Shown here: positions 1 through 11,400 of the stretch, piece after piece
How the letters are laid out: each line of letters starts with the position of its first letter
Numbering within the stretch: position 1 is the first letter of the stretch
Assembly: GCA_016648135.1 (NCBI GenBank)
Contig: JADDOH010011204.1
Location: forward strand, 1 to 64,000
Origin: Agrypnia vestita
Lineage: Eukaryota; Arthropoda; Insecta; Trichoptera; Phryganeidae
DNA: 64,000 bases
Direction: 5' to 3'
Notes under the pieces: model-generated
Seen by the model: only the letters and a program-made list of their open reading frames with translations
Told to the model about the DNA's origin: nothing
Database searches by the model: none
Program-made: the position numbers and the translations under genes

Positions 1-138
1 GCGGGTTCGAACCTCACTCCAGACTAGCAAGTTAGTCCTATTTTCATAGCACAAGCATTTAGCTTAATTTGAAAATAGTAAGAATATTGATGTGACACGT
101 ATTCCGTGTTCGCATCTCTATTTTAAAAAAAAAAAAAA
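1..138 (+). mobile_element. tRNA-derived SINE (family S1), 5' cut by window edge
   Basis: The window opens inside a SINE. The T-arm/B-box GGTTCGAACCTC is at the start. It is followed by the body shared with the copies at 2762, 8247, 35006, 39941 and 45749, and an A-rich tail at about 121-139. The head with the A box lies outside the window. The complete copy at 45749 shows what is missing. Confidence 0.75.
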
Positions 139-363
139 CAATTTGAATGTAACTAACAAACTAACAATCCATCACGTCGTAACGAGATGATAGAACCTTA
201 CATTTTCTCATGCACTTTTGTTTTGTTTTGAAGCCTTTAATAGGCTCATCTTTGAATATTTAAATTGACTATGCCAGGTGTTGCCCTCTGTTTCTGTTGG
301 CTTTAACATTTGCCTCTCGTATTTTCATCGTCATCCTCATATGTTACACATAACTTACACATA

Positions 364-663
364 TTTCGTTGTCTCTGTGTCCGTCCGTCCGTTCGTCTGT
401 CTGTCTGTCTGTCCTCGTAACTTCATATAACGTTCGTATCTTCATTATACTAATTTTTTTTTCGAAAAAATCTTTTTTTCCGTAATTTAAAAAAAATTTT
501 TTTTCCGAGAATTTCGTTTTTTTTTTAAATTTCTTTTGAAAATTTTTGTCTTGAAATTAAATTTTTTTTTCTTTTATTTTTTTATAAAAATAAATAAATA
601 AATACTTATTCCTTAGGAACCGACATGTAAAAGTACCGTAATTTTTGATGGGTTACAGCTAGT
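364..663 (+). mobile_element. Helitron-like non-autonomous element, family N1 copy A
   Basis: It begins with TTTCGTTGTCT and a (GTCC/GTCT)n block. It ends with an imperfect short hairpin (CCGT..ATGGG) followed by CAGCTAGT. Copies at 7110, 11691, 28056 and 40195 share the same ends. A TC-type 5' end and a hairpin plus CTAG/CTAGT at the 3' end is the usual Helitron pattern; assignment to that class is inference. The middle is A/T homopolymer. Confidence 0.5.
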
Positions 664-1620
664 CGTGTAATAATTGATACTGAACAACAAAGCATATCAT
701 TAAATAATTGCTACTGATATTGTACATATGAAAGACTTGGTAATGTTGTTTAATCTCGGTAACTTGGTATAACACAGGAAGTCTATATTCACCCCACACA
801 TCTCTTACTTATTAGAAATCTTTTTTTTTATCGGTGCAGTTATTTTCAACGTGTCTGATTTATGTCGCGGCTGGTGATTCTTAAAAGGAGACTATTTAAA
901 TATCTCTTCTTATTATCGATTTTTTTTCGACTTAATATTTTTGTGTATGCTGCTTATTGAACATTTTTTTCTTGAGATTGTGGTCCATCCCATCGGTTTC
1001 TATTTCGCGCCAGTTTTAGTTTAATTTCCCGGTAGCTTTACTACATTTTCTTCATTCCAGCAAGTCCTTCGTGAACCTTTATATCGGCCATCCACTTCTT
1101 CTTCCTGATTTTCCTTGGTTACTATGGTAACAAATGTGTAGTAACAAAATAAATAACTAAATTATTTTTACTTCTTCGTCCTCAAAATATAATAATAAAT
1201 TTTATACATTATTTTCAAAATGATTACGATTTTAACCAATAATAACTAATACATTAGTGGGTTATATGACTATGGGCAGAAGTGCGCTAGTGTGGGTTGG
1301 CAAACTGTGATTCCCGCATATGGTGAATATTTAAAGATGACCAAATTCTTATCGTTCAATTGCATAAATGTAAACATTATATTAATTAAACGATAATATT
1401 CTGTACATTCATTAAATTAATTATAATCATCTTTTTTATCACTAATATAACCACGTCTAAGCTATAATATATATGAATCTATAGGATATTTATATGAGAT
1501 GGACATTTTCCGCAACAAACTCTTTCAACTAATGTGTCGATATGAAAATGCAAATTTTGTTTTTGATGTATCGTTTTTTTTAAATATATATTTTTTTTTT
1601 CAGATCTCATATATACATAT
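664..1620. other. AT-rich stretch without recognised features
   Basis: I found no long open frame, paired splice signals or repeat boundaries here. The run at 1570-1605 ends in TTTTTTTCAG, but no open frame follows it. Confidence 0.5.
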
Positions 1621-1624
1621 ATAC

Positions 1625-1945
1625 TTTAAAGGTGGATTCCTGATTTGATTACTAGTTAAAAATGTTACAAGCCATCATAACCTAATATCAATAGTTCAGG
1701 AGAAATGCGACATCAAAGCTTACATTTTTTTCAATGTTTCTGACTTATTTTTTGCAAAACGTTGGATTAACATTACAGTATTATTACCTACATATATTAA
1801 AATAATAAAAAATGAGTGTGATCGATTAATTTGCATTTAATTAATTTTAATTTGCATTTGCATTTAACTGCATTTTTTTCTGACTTATTTTTTGCAAAAC
1901 GTTGGAATTTTATTACAGTCATTTACATCTTATATGTAAAATTCA
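1625..1945 (+). mobile_element. Foldback MITE family A, partial and internally duplicated
   Basis: The arm sequence (GGTGGATTCCTG, AACCTAATATCAATAGTT, TTTCTGACTTATTTTTTGCA) matches the complete foldback copies at 13591 and 26181. The segment TTTCTGACTTATTTTTTGCA plus AAACGTTGGA occurs twice, at about 1738 and 1877, so this copy is rearranged. No matching opposite arm is present. Confidence 0.6.
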
Positions 1946-2192
1946 TTCCGTAAGTAAATATAACATTTTCTACACTAAGGTCTTAGTTCAGATGGTGCTT
2001 ATAAAATATAATATATTCACGAGTGTCCATGCAAACACGAGAGATACTAATGCTGGTAATAATTGGTTAGGACACCAAGGAGATAATATTTCCAATAGTT
2101 TTGAGCTGAATTTAATACATCTCGAAGGATCTGAATCATTTTCCTACACGGATGGCCCAAAGTCTAACACGATTATAATTCAGTGCCTGTAA

Positions 2193-2445
2193 ACACGCGG
2201 TCCGCTCCGATCCGGCATTACCTTGCCAAAGGGTGGGTCGCGGTCGCAGACGTCTCATCTTTCATAATGGATCCAATATATCAACGGAGAATAACATTTA
2301 TCTAATAGGGAACTCGGACCCGGACCGAAGATGAATTGCCTCTTATAAGGCATTCCGTGTTCCGCTATGACTGCTTACTTAAAATACTGAGTTGGGTCCT
2401 GAACGATTTGCCAAGGGCAAAGTCGCGGTGCTCAAACTTTTTTAC
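2193..2445. repeat. GC-richer block with two diverged copies of one motif
   Basis: The phrases TTGCCAAAGGGTGGGTCGCGG (2223 onward) and TTTGCCAAGGGCAAAGTCGCGG (2409 onward) look like diverged copies about 190 bp apart. The base composition contrasts with the flanks. It is probably an old retroelement fragment; I could not identify the family. The short open frame just upstream (about 1990-2192) has no recognisable domain. Confidence 0.3.
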
Positions 2446-2514
2446 GCGAAAAAAATTAAATGTAAGTTTTCGCTAAACTAAATTTTTAACTACACGCTAG
2501 TTTTTTGGTCACTC

Positions 2515-2552
2515 ATATAGTTTCGAGAGGAGTAGTCACATTATCAGTAAAA
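2515..2552 (-). ncRNA. Degenerate hammerhead-like motif
   Basis: On the minus strand the block reads CTGATAA, a spacer, CTCTCGAAAC, then TATATG. It matches the better-preserved copies at 4944 and 51522. The core CTGATGA has become CTGATAA and the cleavage-site side has diverged, so it is presumably inactive. Confidence 0.3.
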
Positions 2553-2761
2553 TTCATTTGACGTTAAGAGTAATATTTTTTTACGAAACTACAGTAGTGA
2601 TTAAGTAGGTTACAATATTCTACAAAGTTTATTTTAGTGGAGATTAAATTAATTATCTTGCAAATTAAAGCAACTGCCTTAAATAAATTTTTTATGTATT
2701 TTATTTTTTGACAGCTGCTTTATATTATGATCAAGTACTCGTATATAGTATACTATATTTG

Positions 2762-2880
2762 AAAAAAAAAACAGAGATGCGTACTTAAAAACGCGTCACA
2801 TCAATATTCTTACTATTTTCGAACTAAGATAAGCGCCTGTGTTACGAAAATCAGGACTAACGTGCTGGCATCACTTGGCA
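2762..2880 (-). mobile_element. SINE family S1, 5'-truncated copy
   Basis: The minus strand matches the S1 body (reverse of ACATCAATATTCTTACTATT and GGACTAAC). An A-rich tail reads as AAAAAAAAA on the plus strand at 2763. The tRNA-like head is missing. Confidence 0.65.
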
Positions 2881-4170
2881 AAAATTACAATTCTTATGGT
2901 CTAAAAGTCGGGATATCGTTTTATACTCGTTTTTGACACACTTTTCAATTTACATTCTGATAAGAATCGTTAAGTTTTGATATGAGTGACTCGATTTTAA
3001 ATGAGTATTCAATTCAAAATTCCATTTGTCGTGAAATTCAGACCAAAAACTTAAGGATGTCAAATGAATAACAAAACAGTTAAAATAAAAAAATTAAAAA
3101 CTTAAAAAAAAATAGAAAAAATTCATCATCCATTTGGTGAGACACAATTTAGTGAAGTTTTTAGGTTCTGCCAAAGTTGAAGAATAGCGGCAACGTCCAG
3201 TTGGAAGAAAAAGTCTGACGGGGTCACCGATTCACCCTGCGCCCATCAATAACTCCGTCATCCCCCTCCCCTCCGCCAATATCCCAGCGTAACTCACAGT
3301 CCTCAAAGTAACACGTCCCTCTCACAAACATGTCCTTCCTGATCACTGTCTGTCACTCCAGATACCTAAACATGTGACCTTTCATCCTGAACACCGACAC
3401 AAGTGGATCCTAAGCTTTTACAAGATGAAAAAACCTTTGGAAGTAATAATGTAGTAATGTAGACACATTTAAATATTCACTACTGCCTTTTTCTCGCCTT
3501 CGATATCCCTACACAGGTGGCAGTGCCGTCCGAGAAGTTTTTATACATTTTAATAATATTTTTTACTGACATGAAAATTTTATTTTGTATCTTTTTGAAT
3601 TAAATCTAAACCTGTTTTTATCCCCAATATCCAAAAAACCTTTAGTCTTTATTTTCACAATTCTCATTTTGCTCTTGAAATGTTAATTTGTATGAAAAAT
3701 ACAATTGAATAAAATTGTTATTTGCCGTTTTTTATTAAAATATTTTAAATAAAAAGAATTATAAAAAAGTTACCTTTATAAACCATAGGTATATAAATAA
3801 AATAAATTATAAATTAATGAAAAAAATTGTTATATTTCCTTATCCACCAGAATCCTTATTATGTTTCGCTTTACATTTAATTCATTCTGAAATATTATAA
3901 GAACGTAATTGATCTGAAAAATATATTTAAATAAAAAAGTTATTTCCCTTCTTTACAACCATATTATTAAAAATAAAAAGAGTTAAGAAAAAGTGACAGA
4001 CTTTCATAAAGTTTTTAGCAATCATAATGGATTTTTTCTTAAAGAAGAATAATTTTAATAAAAGTGAAAATGAAAGTATCAAGGAACGTTAAATAATGAA
4101 AAAGTGACAGAACAGAACATAAAAATGGTATATTGGTGAAAAAATCAAGCTAATTCATTATCAGAATCCT
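2881..4170. other. AT-rich stretch with one C-rich block
   Basis: Most is featureless A/T. About 3120-3420 is C-rich and contains CCATCAATAA, TGACCTTTCATCC and long C/T runs. It could be a conserved noncoding element or an old repeat. No open frame or splice pair is seen. Confidence 0.3.
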
Positions 4171-4177
4171 AATTTTC

Positions 4178-4800
4178 TTGTCGTTTTACATAAACTTCAT
4201 TAAATTTTTTCTGTTATTTGAAATGATTTATGATAATGTTAATCTTCATCGGCCATCCAAGAAACTCCAATTCACTTGGCAAATTCATCCAGGAAAATTA
4301 GCACTGGCTGAGTATTTAATTAATGGAATTCGGCCATTTTTTTACATTCGAACCGAAGATCCTAGAAAAGCCCAAGAATCTCCATGCATGTCTTGTCAAG
4401 GGCGCACTCGTGAACTACAAGCACCCGATAAATACTAAAAGAGATGATGGTCTTTAATTAAAAACACCATGGTATTGGAACTTCAAAACCAATCTCGTCG
4501 CAGATCCCGCAAAGACAGTGATCAGACAATAGATGAAACATACACATAGCACAAAACAACATTTGCGAATAAATAACTCCGTCACGGTATTGCCACCTAA
4601 CACATAGATATAGAAATATCCTGCTTTCGACATGGTGTTGCGAGAAAATATTTAAAAAAACAAGGCATCAGCCTTATGATGGACACTGCAATGAGATCCG
4701 AAGCGTCGGCCATAAAGGTCGTAAAAATACGGCATTATACCCCGGAAAACACAAACCTGGAAATTTTGCACGGCCGTAAAAACCTAAGAACATTTTTAGG
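4178..4800 (+). pseudogene. Penelope-like element, GIY-YIG C-terminal remnant plus 3' UTR
   Basis: A frame from about 4230 carries HPGKLALAEYLINGI and, after a frameshift, NTKRDDGL-like residues. This is the H-P-x-K-[SL]-A-x-A-E ... NRDxG pattern of the endonuclease end of Penelope-like elements. The same order, better preserved, occurs at 62010. Stops and frameshifts follow QAPDKY. The 3' tail contains GATGGACACTGCAATG followed by GATCCGAAGCGTCGGCC, matching the tail at 62530. The reverse transcriptase is absent, so this is a 5'-truncated dead copy. Confidence 0.6.
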
Positions 4801-4943
4801 TAATATTTTATTTGAATAGAATTGCAGATACACATTTATTTTCGTAAGGTGTTTAGGAGATTAATTATGAGCTATTTGAATAACAATTTAAAATATGTTT
4901 TATTTTAATTTTGTAATTCAGACACAATATGAGTTTTTAATTA

Positions 4944-4990
4944 CTGCTATAGTTTCGAGAAGAGCAGTCTCTCTCATCATCAGGTATAGA
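4944..4990 (-). ncRNA. Hammerhead-ribozyme-like motif
   Basis: The minus strand reads CTGATGA, T, GAGA, a loop, TCTC, GAAAC, TATA, GC. The core CTGATGA and GAAA and a 4-bp stem II are present. The second pair of the short stem III is lost because GT has become GC. The block at 51522 is a close relative. Confidence 0.4.
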
Positions 4991-4999
4991 TAGAATATA

Positions 5000-5580
5000 C
5001 ATTATAATGTTGCACCACGAAGTATCTGCCGAATCTTTCAATGTTTGAATCATGCTTACATAGTAAAATATAATCAATCTATCATGATAGATAATGTATT
5101 TTTTAGTATATATGCCTTGGGTCATTGCGGACGTTTTGAGGAATATTTAAATGACAATCGTTTAGCTTAAGGACATGACTAATTAAAGGTCACAATAAAA
5201 CAATAATAATTATAATTCTTGCATTCTGTTTTTATGGTTCATAAAATAATTGTTATTGAAAACTTTTATAATATATTCTATACTTAGCTTAATTGACATT
5301 AATTTATCAGGCTATAATATAATAATTTATGACACAGATTGTATTTATAAATCAGTAAATAATGCATTTCTATGCTCGTAAGGTAGACCATGAAGTTAAA
5401 TCCTACTGTATTTTAAATGTACAAATAATGTAAATGTCTGTCTTTCTTATTAGCTTTTATGATAAACCGGTATTGGACATACATTTGCATTAAGTGTGTG
5501 ATTATTTTATATTAAGATGCAGATACGATACACCACATATTACAAAGCAACAAATTTACATATACGAGAACTTTAATGCA
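5000..5580. other. AT-rich stretch
   Basis: The phrase GTTGCACCACGAAGTATCTGCC (about 5009) recurs as GTTGCACCACAAAGTAACTGCC at 51624, so part of this is dispersed repeat linked to the hammerhead-like block. The rest is featureless A/T. Confidence 0.35.
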
Positions 5581-5582
5581 CT

Positions 5583-5867
5583 TTGATGGTCCACTATACG
5601 AAAGAGAAATTATCGATATCATTTGATAATGCCTTAAAACTTGTTCCAGTTGCCGAATTACAAAAATTCTTGTCATTTTTTACCGAAACTTATAAAGAAC
5701 TTAATGAAAACGAAACTTATAAAGAAATGAGTTCCCAAAACGTGACAAAATGTGACCTCAAATTACTCCTTTCCCGACTAATTCGACGTCACATTCGATC
5801 TCACATCGAGTCTGGATTAGGGAAAACCACGAAAACATCCAAAATTTCTAACGCTTACTTCACTTGA
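5583..5867 (+). CDS. Unassigned open frame, possible exon or element remnant
   Basis: This is a 94-codon frame. The annotated start is TTG; the first ATG is one codon later. The product is hydrophilic and Lys/Glu-rich, with a basic patch LIRRHIRSHIESGLGKTTK near the C-terminus. I recognise no domain. The flanks lack clear splice signals, and a LINE fragment follows within 220 bp on the other strand, so an eroded element is as likely as a gene. A frame of this length can arise by chance here. Confidence 0.25.
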   Translation: MMVHYTKEKLSISFDNALKLVPVAELQKFLSFFTETYKELNENETYKEMSSQNVTKCDLKLLLSRLIRRHIRSHIESGLGKTTKTSKISNAYFT

Positions 5868-6078
5868 ACTACAAAATCTTCATGAACGATACATATCTTA
5901 GGAAAGAAAAGATGTCGCTTTCTACATAAATTCCATGGCTCAGACCTTTAAAAAGATACAGCAGTGAAAATGGTCGACTTGAGCGATGTCGTTCATTCCG
6001 AACTCTATCGAATACACCGCACCCAGTATACTTAAAAAAAATTTGCCAATTCTTTGCTTGTTTTCCATACATTCTTAG

Positions 6079-6264
6079 CTATTTTTGCTTCGTGTGACAG
6101 ATTATTACTGGCCATAATTCAGGCCAACCACCAACCGCTAAACAGGCCACAATAATAGTATTCAGAGCACCATTAACTTCATCTCCCGCAGCCACCCTCC
6201 TTTTGATGTCTCTCTCAGCCTTGCCGTGCCTAGTAACGAATGGGAAGCAGAAGAAATAGCGCAA
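6079..6264 (-). pseudogene. LINE reverse transcriptase fragment
   Basis: The minus-strand frame contains KAERDIKRRVAAGDEVNGAL, which aligns with the segment just before the 'P..L.GSE.W' motif in the LINE remnant at 23520-24346 (that copy ends VNGALLPTMMCGSETW). About 35 residues are recognisable before the frame becomes unrelated. It is a short dead fragment. Confidence 0.55.
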
Positions 6265-6277
6265 TAACCGAATCCCT

Positions 6278-6870
6278 TGTAATAGGTCACAACACTATTA
6301 TAGGATCTAGAACTGTTATATCTTTATCTACTATCTACAATCTTTAAATCTATAACCTATTTTTATCTACAACCTTCGAGAAACGTCTAGAAATGCCTGC
6401 TACAACCGAGAAGCGACGAGAAGCTTCTCTTAAACACTAGAATAATTTTGAAAGTACGAAAATACCAGCATTTTCGGGTATAAATTCGGAACTACGTCTC
6501 GATGCAAGAGTTGTCATGTTTGACAGTTAAATCAGTGTGAAGTACGTGCGAGACAACGGCCAGGTGTACCTAGTCATGAAATTGCGAAGCGATAGATATC
6601 GAGCGAAATAATAGAGCGACGCATCTAATTGGCGAAATAATCTAATTGGGATGGAATGTTCTAGTGAATGTTACCCAGCGATAATATAATTTTTATAACA
6701 GAGTGATATATTGCGATAAAATGTATGCGGATTAAGGAATAACACTTAGTTGATATTATTGTTCGTGTTAAGTGACTTTGTACATTGAATAATTAATTAA
6801 TCATTAATAATTATATCGCTAATTAATTTCCAGTGTTTTCATTAATTCCTCCCTGGCCACAATACGTGAC
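6278..6870 (+). mobile_element. Solo-LTR-like promoter module 1
   Basis: Upstream are GAA/TTC-containing blocks (CTTCGAGAAACGTCTAGAAATG; GAGAAGCTTCTC). Then comes a TATA box (GGTATAAATTC, about 6479) with GAGTTGTC about 30 bp on. The phrase GTTACCCAGCGATAA recurs as AACCAGCG or CCAGCGATAA in modules 3 and 4. GGCCACAATACGTGACAAT near the end resembles CGCCACAATTTTGTGACC ending module 2. The boundaries and the LTR assignment are inferred. Confidence 0.4.
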
Positions 6871-6892
6871 AATATACTTGCCAAAAAAACTC

Positions 6893-7042
6893 AGATTTTT
6901 TTTTAACGCTTCAACAGGCCAGGAGGCCCATTTATTGAAGTCGTTACATCACAAAAACACCCAAACTTGAGTATATCGAAGCCGGAGCCTTCGGTGTGAG
7001 AAGCTAGTGTTATGCCCGCTGGGCTACAAGGGCCACCTTACC
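6893..7042 (-). mobile_element. tRNA-derived SINE (family S2)
   Basis: The minus strand starts GGTGGCCCTTGTAGCCCAGCGGGCA (A-box-like TAGCCCAGCGGG) and continues to GGCTTCGATATAC (B-box-like). The body holds GGGTGTTTTTGTGATGTAACG and CCTCCTGGCCTGTTGAAGCG, and it ends in TTAAAAAAAAA. Partial relatives are at 19575 (minus) and 49534 (plus, tail only). Confidence 0.6.
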
Positions 7043-7109
7043 ATTACATCAAACTATTCCGTCTTTTTCGAATATCATTACTTTCGACTTACTATCATTC
7101 ATACTCGTA

Positions 7110-7574
7110 ATTAATCAAACATAATAATAATAAATCCTTGTATGTTCATCTTGTTAGTCCGTCCGCCCATCTGTCGGTCCGTCCGTCCGTCAATTCGTCT
7201 GTCTGTCTGTCTGTCTACCCCCGTAACTTCGTGTTTGAATTTATGACTAAAAAAATAAAATTAAATGGCCGGAGATGGGGATTGAACCCCGGGCCAGCAA
7301 ACCCGAAGGCGACGACGATAGCGATGTTGCTGTCGCAGAGCCTATATTACCCGTCAAAAATACAATACTTATAGGACTTAGCTAAGACGTGAACCATTTC
7401 ATGTTCCGCTCATGACGTTCATGACGTGAACCGTTTCAGTTTCCAGGGCCAAAAAATGTATATTTTAATAATTATTATTACTTCGTCGTTATTACTTTTT
7501 CATTTGTGTCGGGTATAATAAATAAGTAAATATTTATTCTTTTATTTATTCATTTTTGACGGATTATAGCTAGT
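7110..7574 (+). mobile_element. Helitron-like element, family N1 copy B
   Basis: A (GTCC/GTCT)n block at about 7158-7218 is followed by CCCCGTAACTTCGTGT. A tRNA-like T-arm reads on the minus strand as GGGGTTCAATCCCC. Then come CTTAGCTAAGACGTGAACC and a 3' end TAGCTAGTT. Copies C, D and E have the same order. Extra sequence before the 3' end makes this the longest copy. Confidence 0.5.
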
Positions 7575-8083
7575 TATATTTGAATATTATTAATTATGCA
7601 GTTAATTTTTTAAAAATGGGTGATATTTTTGTATGATTTGGTCTGCAAGTGCTCCATGAAGACAGCTAAAGGGAGTAAAGTATGTATATTTCACATATTG
7701 GCTAAGTTCTCTTATAAGAATTCTAGACTGCGAGCTTTTTAGGGGAAGGTAAAATGGGCATGCGCATTTTGTACAGCTGTGTTCCAACGCAAGGTATACA
7801 ACGCAAACATAGACATGGTTATATTATTTAATCTATATTATCTATACAAAGAAGCATAACTTCTAACGCGCGGTTACTTAAGTATACGAACCCACTTTTT
7901 ATTTGTACAGATTGCGCTTCCACGAAATTTTAATTTAGAACGCTGCGAGATAGATATGCTGAGTTATTCACTTATCACCCCCTAAATATGGAGAAACATT
8001 TTAACCCCTCATTTATATAAGCGCACCACTGTCAACTCTCCAATTTTTTATTTATCGCTTAGTCGAATACGTTGATACCGTGG
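7575..8083. other. AT-rich stretch
   Basis: I see no coherent frame or repeat boundary. The short minus frame at 7602-7787 is not supported by anything else. Confidence 0.4.
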
Positions 8084-8246
8084 CAGTGGCGTACCTTCCG
8101 TCCGGACAGGAAATCGGGGTTTCAGAGGGGCCCGAGATTGTAACCTAAGTCAAAAATATGTGACGTAATTCCGTAACGTTAAAACAAGTAATTAACTTTT
8201 AAGATGTTCTTCATTTTTTTTTTCAAAGCGTATACCGACAAAGTTT

Positions 8247-8428
8247 GAGAAGCTTGTTGATGTGGTGGTTACGACACTCGCCTAGTGATTTGGAGATCGG
8301 TGGTTAAAGCCCCATTCCAGAACATCGTCAAGTTAGTGATATTTTATAGCACAAGCTTAGTTTGAAAATAGTAAGAACATTGATTATATACCACATATTC
8401 CACGTTCGTGTCTCTACTTAAAAAAAAT
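8247..8428 (+). mobile_element. SINE family S1, complete but eroded, nested
   Basis: The head GAGAAGCTTGTTGATGTGG, the sequence CTCGCCTAGTGATTTGGAGA and the degenerate B-box GGTGGTTAAAGCCCC are followed by the S1 body and TTAAAAAAAA. The insertion sits inside the hAT-type element, so it is younger than that element. Confidence 0.65.
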
Positions 8429-8429
8429 T

Positions 8430-8950
8430 ATTTATTCATAATGCCGTAAATAAGAGACAAATAAACATATTATTAGGAGATTTGGAAAAAATAGGAACTG
8501 CTAAATTCTAAATCCAAGATTTCCAAATAGTTTGATTCGTTGTTCATGATTTTGAAAAACCGAAGATGTCTGTCGAATGTATACGTCGAGTACGGGAATG
8601 TAATAGAAATCAAGGATATAAAAAGTGGCGCAATTGCACTCAAATTCAGTTTGTTTTTGATAGCAAGAAAACCACAGAAACGGACGGGTGCGAATCCGAG
8701 CAAACAAAAACATCCAATAATAGCTATTTATATTATACATCAACTGTGGGGTATAAAATCAAAGGCAGCAATATCAAAAAATAAATAATGCAGTTATCGA
8801 AGATAATTTATTTATGATGTACAGAATTTAAGATGTTATAGGAAACGTAGCTTATAAATTTATAGTAAACATGATTTTGGAAGGGATAGATATGTATAAA
8901 TTAGAATTCAGTACTTTTTAAATTAGTAATTCTCGATGATTGCAATCATG
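8430..8950. repeat. Dispersed repeat shared with 63750-63910
   Basis: TTATAGGAAACGTAGCTTATAAATTTATAGTAAACATGATTTTGG (8835 onward) and the 63.82-kb sequence are clearly related over about 60 bp. Flanking phrases also match (AAGGCAGC..ATAT; ATGATTGCAATCATG). Four short overlapping frames here are by-products. The class is unknown; it may be internal sequence of the surrounding hAT-type element. Confidence 0.45.
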
Positions 8951-9134
8951 ACATTTTTTATTTTTTTTTATATTGCTGCCTATGCTTTTATACCACAAAA
9001 CTATCCAAAGTATATTTGTGCGTAATCGACAACATTTATAATATGAGAAAATAGTATTTTAAATAAATTAAAAAATGTGAGGCCCGGTGTAGTGCTGTCC
9101 GGAAGTCCGGTAATGTTTTGCTACGCCACTGCAT

Positions 9135-9440
9135 ATAAACGGGTTACGTAAAAATAAAAACGAACTGTTTTCCTTTCCGCGAGTGTTCCACTGACATTTA
9201 CAGATAAACCAACCAATGTCACCTGGTCTAATCGGTCATCGAACCCGCGTATTATGTTATCATCTCGAACCGCTGCACGATAAGCGCGACCCCCAGTTGC
9301 TACGTCACAATCTCCACTCGCATATGTGATGCACCGAAGGCCAGTGCATTTGATTGCATATTGCATTTAATGGACTACGTGTAATTTCGCACGCGGAATT
9401 CAATGCTACGTACGTAGTAATTAACAGAGGCCGGTAAGAT
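9135..9440. promoter_or_regulatory. GC-richer block, candidate conserved noncoding element
   Basis: Composition rises sharply over the surroundings. There are clustered homeodomain/POU-like words (GTGCATTTGATTGCATATTG, TTTAATGG, GTAATTAACA) and TACGTACGTA. An 81-codon minus frame covers it without recognisable domain or splice sites. Cis-regulatory use is inference. Confidence 0.3.
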
Positions 9441-11095
9441 TTACGGTACAACAAAATTGATTAAAACCATACAAAAAATACTGCTTTATATATTTTTATA
9501 CATTTATTAATCAAAACAGATGGGTTGCACACTCAAACTGAATGCATATAATAATATGCTATTAAACTTCTTAATTAATTTTATAAATGTATTTATACTT
9601 CAATGATCAATTACCTTTTTTTTATTTCGAAAAAATGAAAAAATATTAATATCTTAAAGATTTAAAATTATTCATTTATGAATACATATAGATAGATATA
9701 TTGTTAATAAATATGCATACTGCCAAATAAGTATTCTATTCATTGTGTGTATGAATGTAGTATGTACTAAAGGATGGTACTTAAAGAACATGACTATATC
9801 TACCATTTATATTATATGCTACCATGTATTTATAAGCCGACATAACTTATAAAATATTATGGCAGCATTAACAACTATCATAATAAAAAAATATATATGG
9901 TCTGAATCAAAATGTGGCCTATCTACCTTACTCACACATCAAATGATAAAAAAACGTCACTCCTATAGAATGTATCAGTTTTCTTTCAAATTTTCTTTAA
10001 AATAAAAATCATTAGACAAAAGCTAGGCATACATTAATTTATCTTTGGGAAAGTTGACAAAAAATCTTAAAATTAATATACAAATGATAAAAAAATATTA
10101 ACTATGCCAATTATGAATTCTCCATTGATGATTGCTAATCACATGCCAAAATTGTAACATTTATATATTCGCGATTATATAATATAAAATATTATACTCA
10201 TAGATATAGTTCTTTTGTGTGTAATATTAATGCTGAATATATATTGCTATTATTAAATACAATACATTGGGTCAATTCTTTTAATATGAAGTTTTCTGGT
10301 ATACATAAAACGAATATCATGGTAGTAGTCTGTATAAATAAATTTAATGAAAACATTTAAATTTCAATAAACATGAATGCGATTACAGCTTCTGTACTTT
10401 TGCAAATTTAATTGTTTTATAGTCTCAAATATGACTTGGAAAGTAAGCTTTTTTCTACCTAAGGATATTATATAGGTAAATTAACGTATTATTTGATTAT
10501 TTATGGGTTTGGTATTAACACCGTAGAGATTATTCAAGATTATCATCAAAATGGAAGTGAAACATAAACTTTGTTATCTTTACTTGAGTTTAAATACATT
10601 TTATATTTTATTACTCGAGTTTTTAGAGTATCAGACAGGTGAAGTATTAAGTATTAAATTGCATGGATTAGGTGGAAATATAAATAATTAATTAATTAGG
10701 TACTTATCATAAGGAGCCGAAGTTATTGAATAGCCGAAGTATTATTACACTATCGTAAATTTCTTATATATTTTAGTACAGAATAAGTATTGAAAAGTAA
10801 TTACACATTAAAGTATGTGTTTCTACGTATTCTACCTTACAAATACTATCTTCACACAAACTGATATCTTGCTCAAATGAAATCTTTTCAACAACATGAA
10901 AATTATTTATGAAAATATTTTTAAAAATGAATTTTCTTCAAATATTTGAAACTGGGGACAAATCTTCAAAATAATTATCGTGCGTATATTTCAAAATGTT
11001 GTTTAAATTAAAAATGATCCCGCATAATAATTGTACTTTAAACAAAGAATTCTGTTATTCTAATAACTTTAGATTAGGCGATCCTTTTTGATGTA
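9441..11095. other. AT-rich stretch
   Basis: I see no frames, splice pairs or repeats that I can support over about 1.6 kb. Confidence 0.5.
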
Positions 11096-11400
11096 TTAAA
11101 TTATCTTTTGTAGCATTTTCTTAGGAACGAAAGAGGAATATCGCTTAAAGCGAGAAAATCCTGAAATATGAAGCCTCCAAATCTTCGAGACACAATTGTC
11201 TTCAAAGGGAGGACTTCCGAGCTATTTTTCGCGTTTGGCAGGAGCCTAGGAAATAAGATTCCCAGTGTATAAACGAATTTCTTTCCGAATAAGCTATTGA
11301 ATGTAACAGGACGATTATTTAAATTGTAACAGGAACTTAATCTTAAGTGGATGAGACTTTCGAACACGAATAATGAAAATTCTTAGAAAAGAATCGGACA
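11096..11400. promoter_or_regulatory. GC-richer block, candidate noncoding element
   Basis: An island of mixed composition in AT-rich flanks. The minus strand is open for 88 codons, but the product is unremarkable and no splice signals frame it. A coding exon is not excluded. Confidence 0.22.

Larger units (their letters stand above)
8084..9131 (+). mobile_element. hAT-type non-autonomous element
   Basis: The ends are inverted: CAGTGGCGTACC at the left, and CTACGCCACTG at the right, whose reverse complement is CAGTGGCGTAG. Subterminal matches include CCGGACAG and GGGCCC/GGCCC. CAGTGGCGTA-type ends are typical of hAT elements. The flanking 8-mers (TACCGTGG and CATATAAA) do not match, so no target duplication is visible. 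It contains a nested SINE (8247-8428), and no transposase is seen. Confidence 0.55.

Noticed and set aside
8473..8788. Four overlapping short frames on both strands
   Set aside because: They lie in a dispersed repeat inside a hAT-type element and have no domain.
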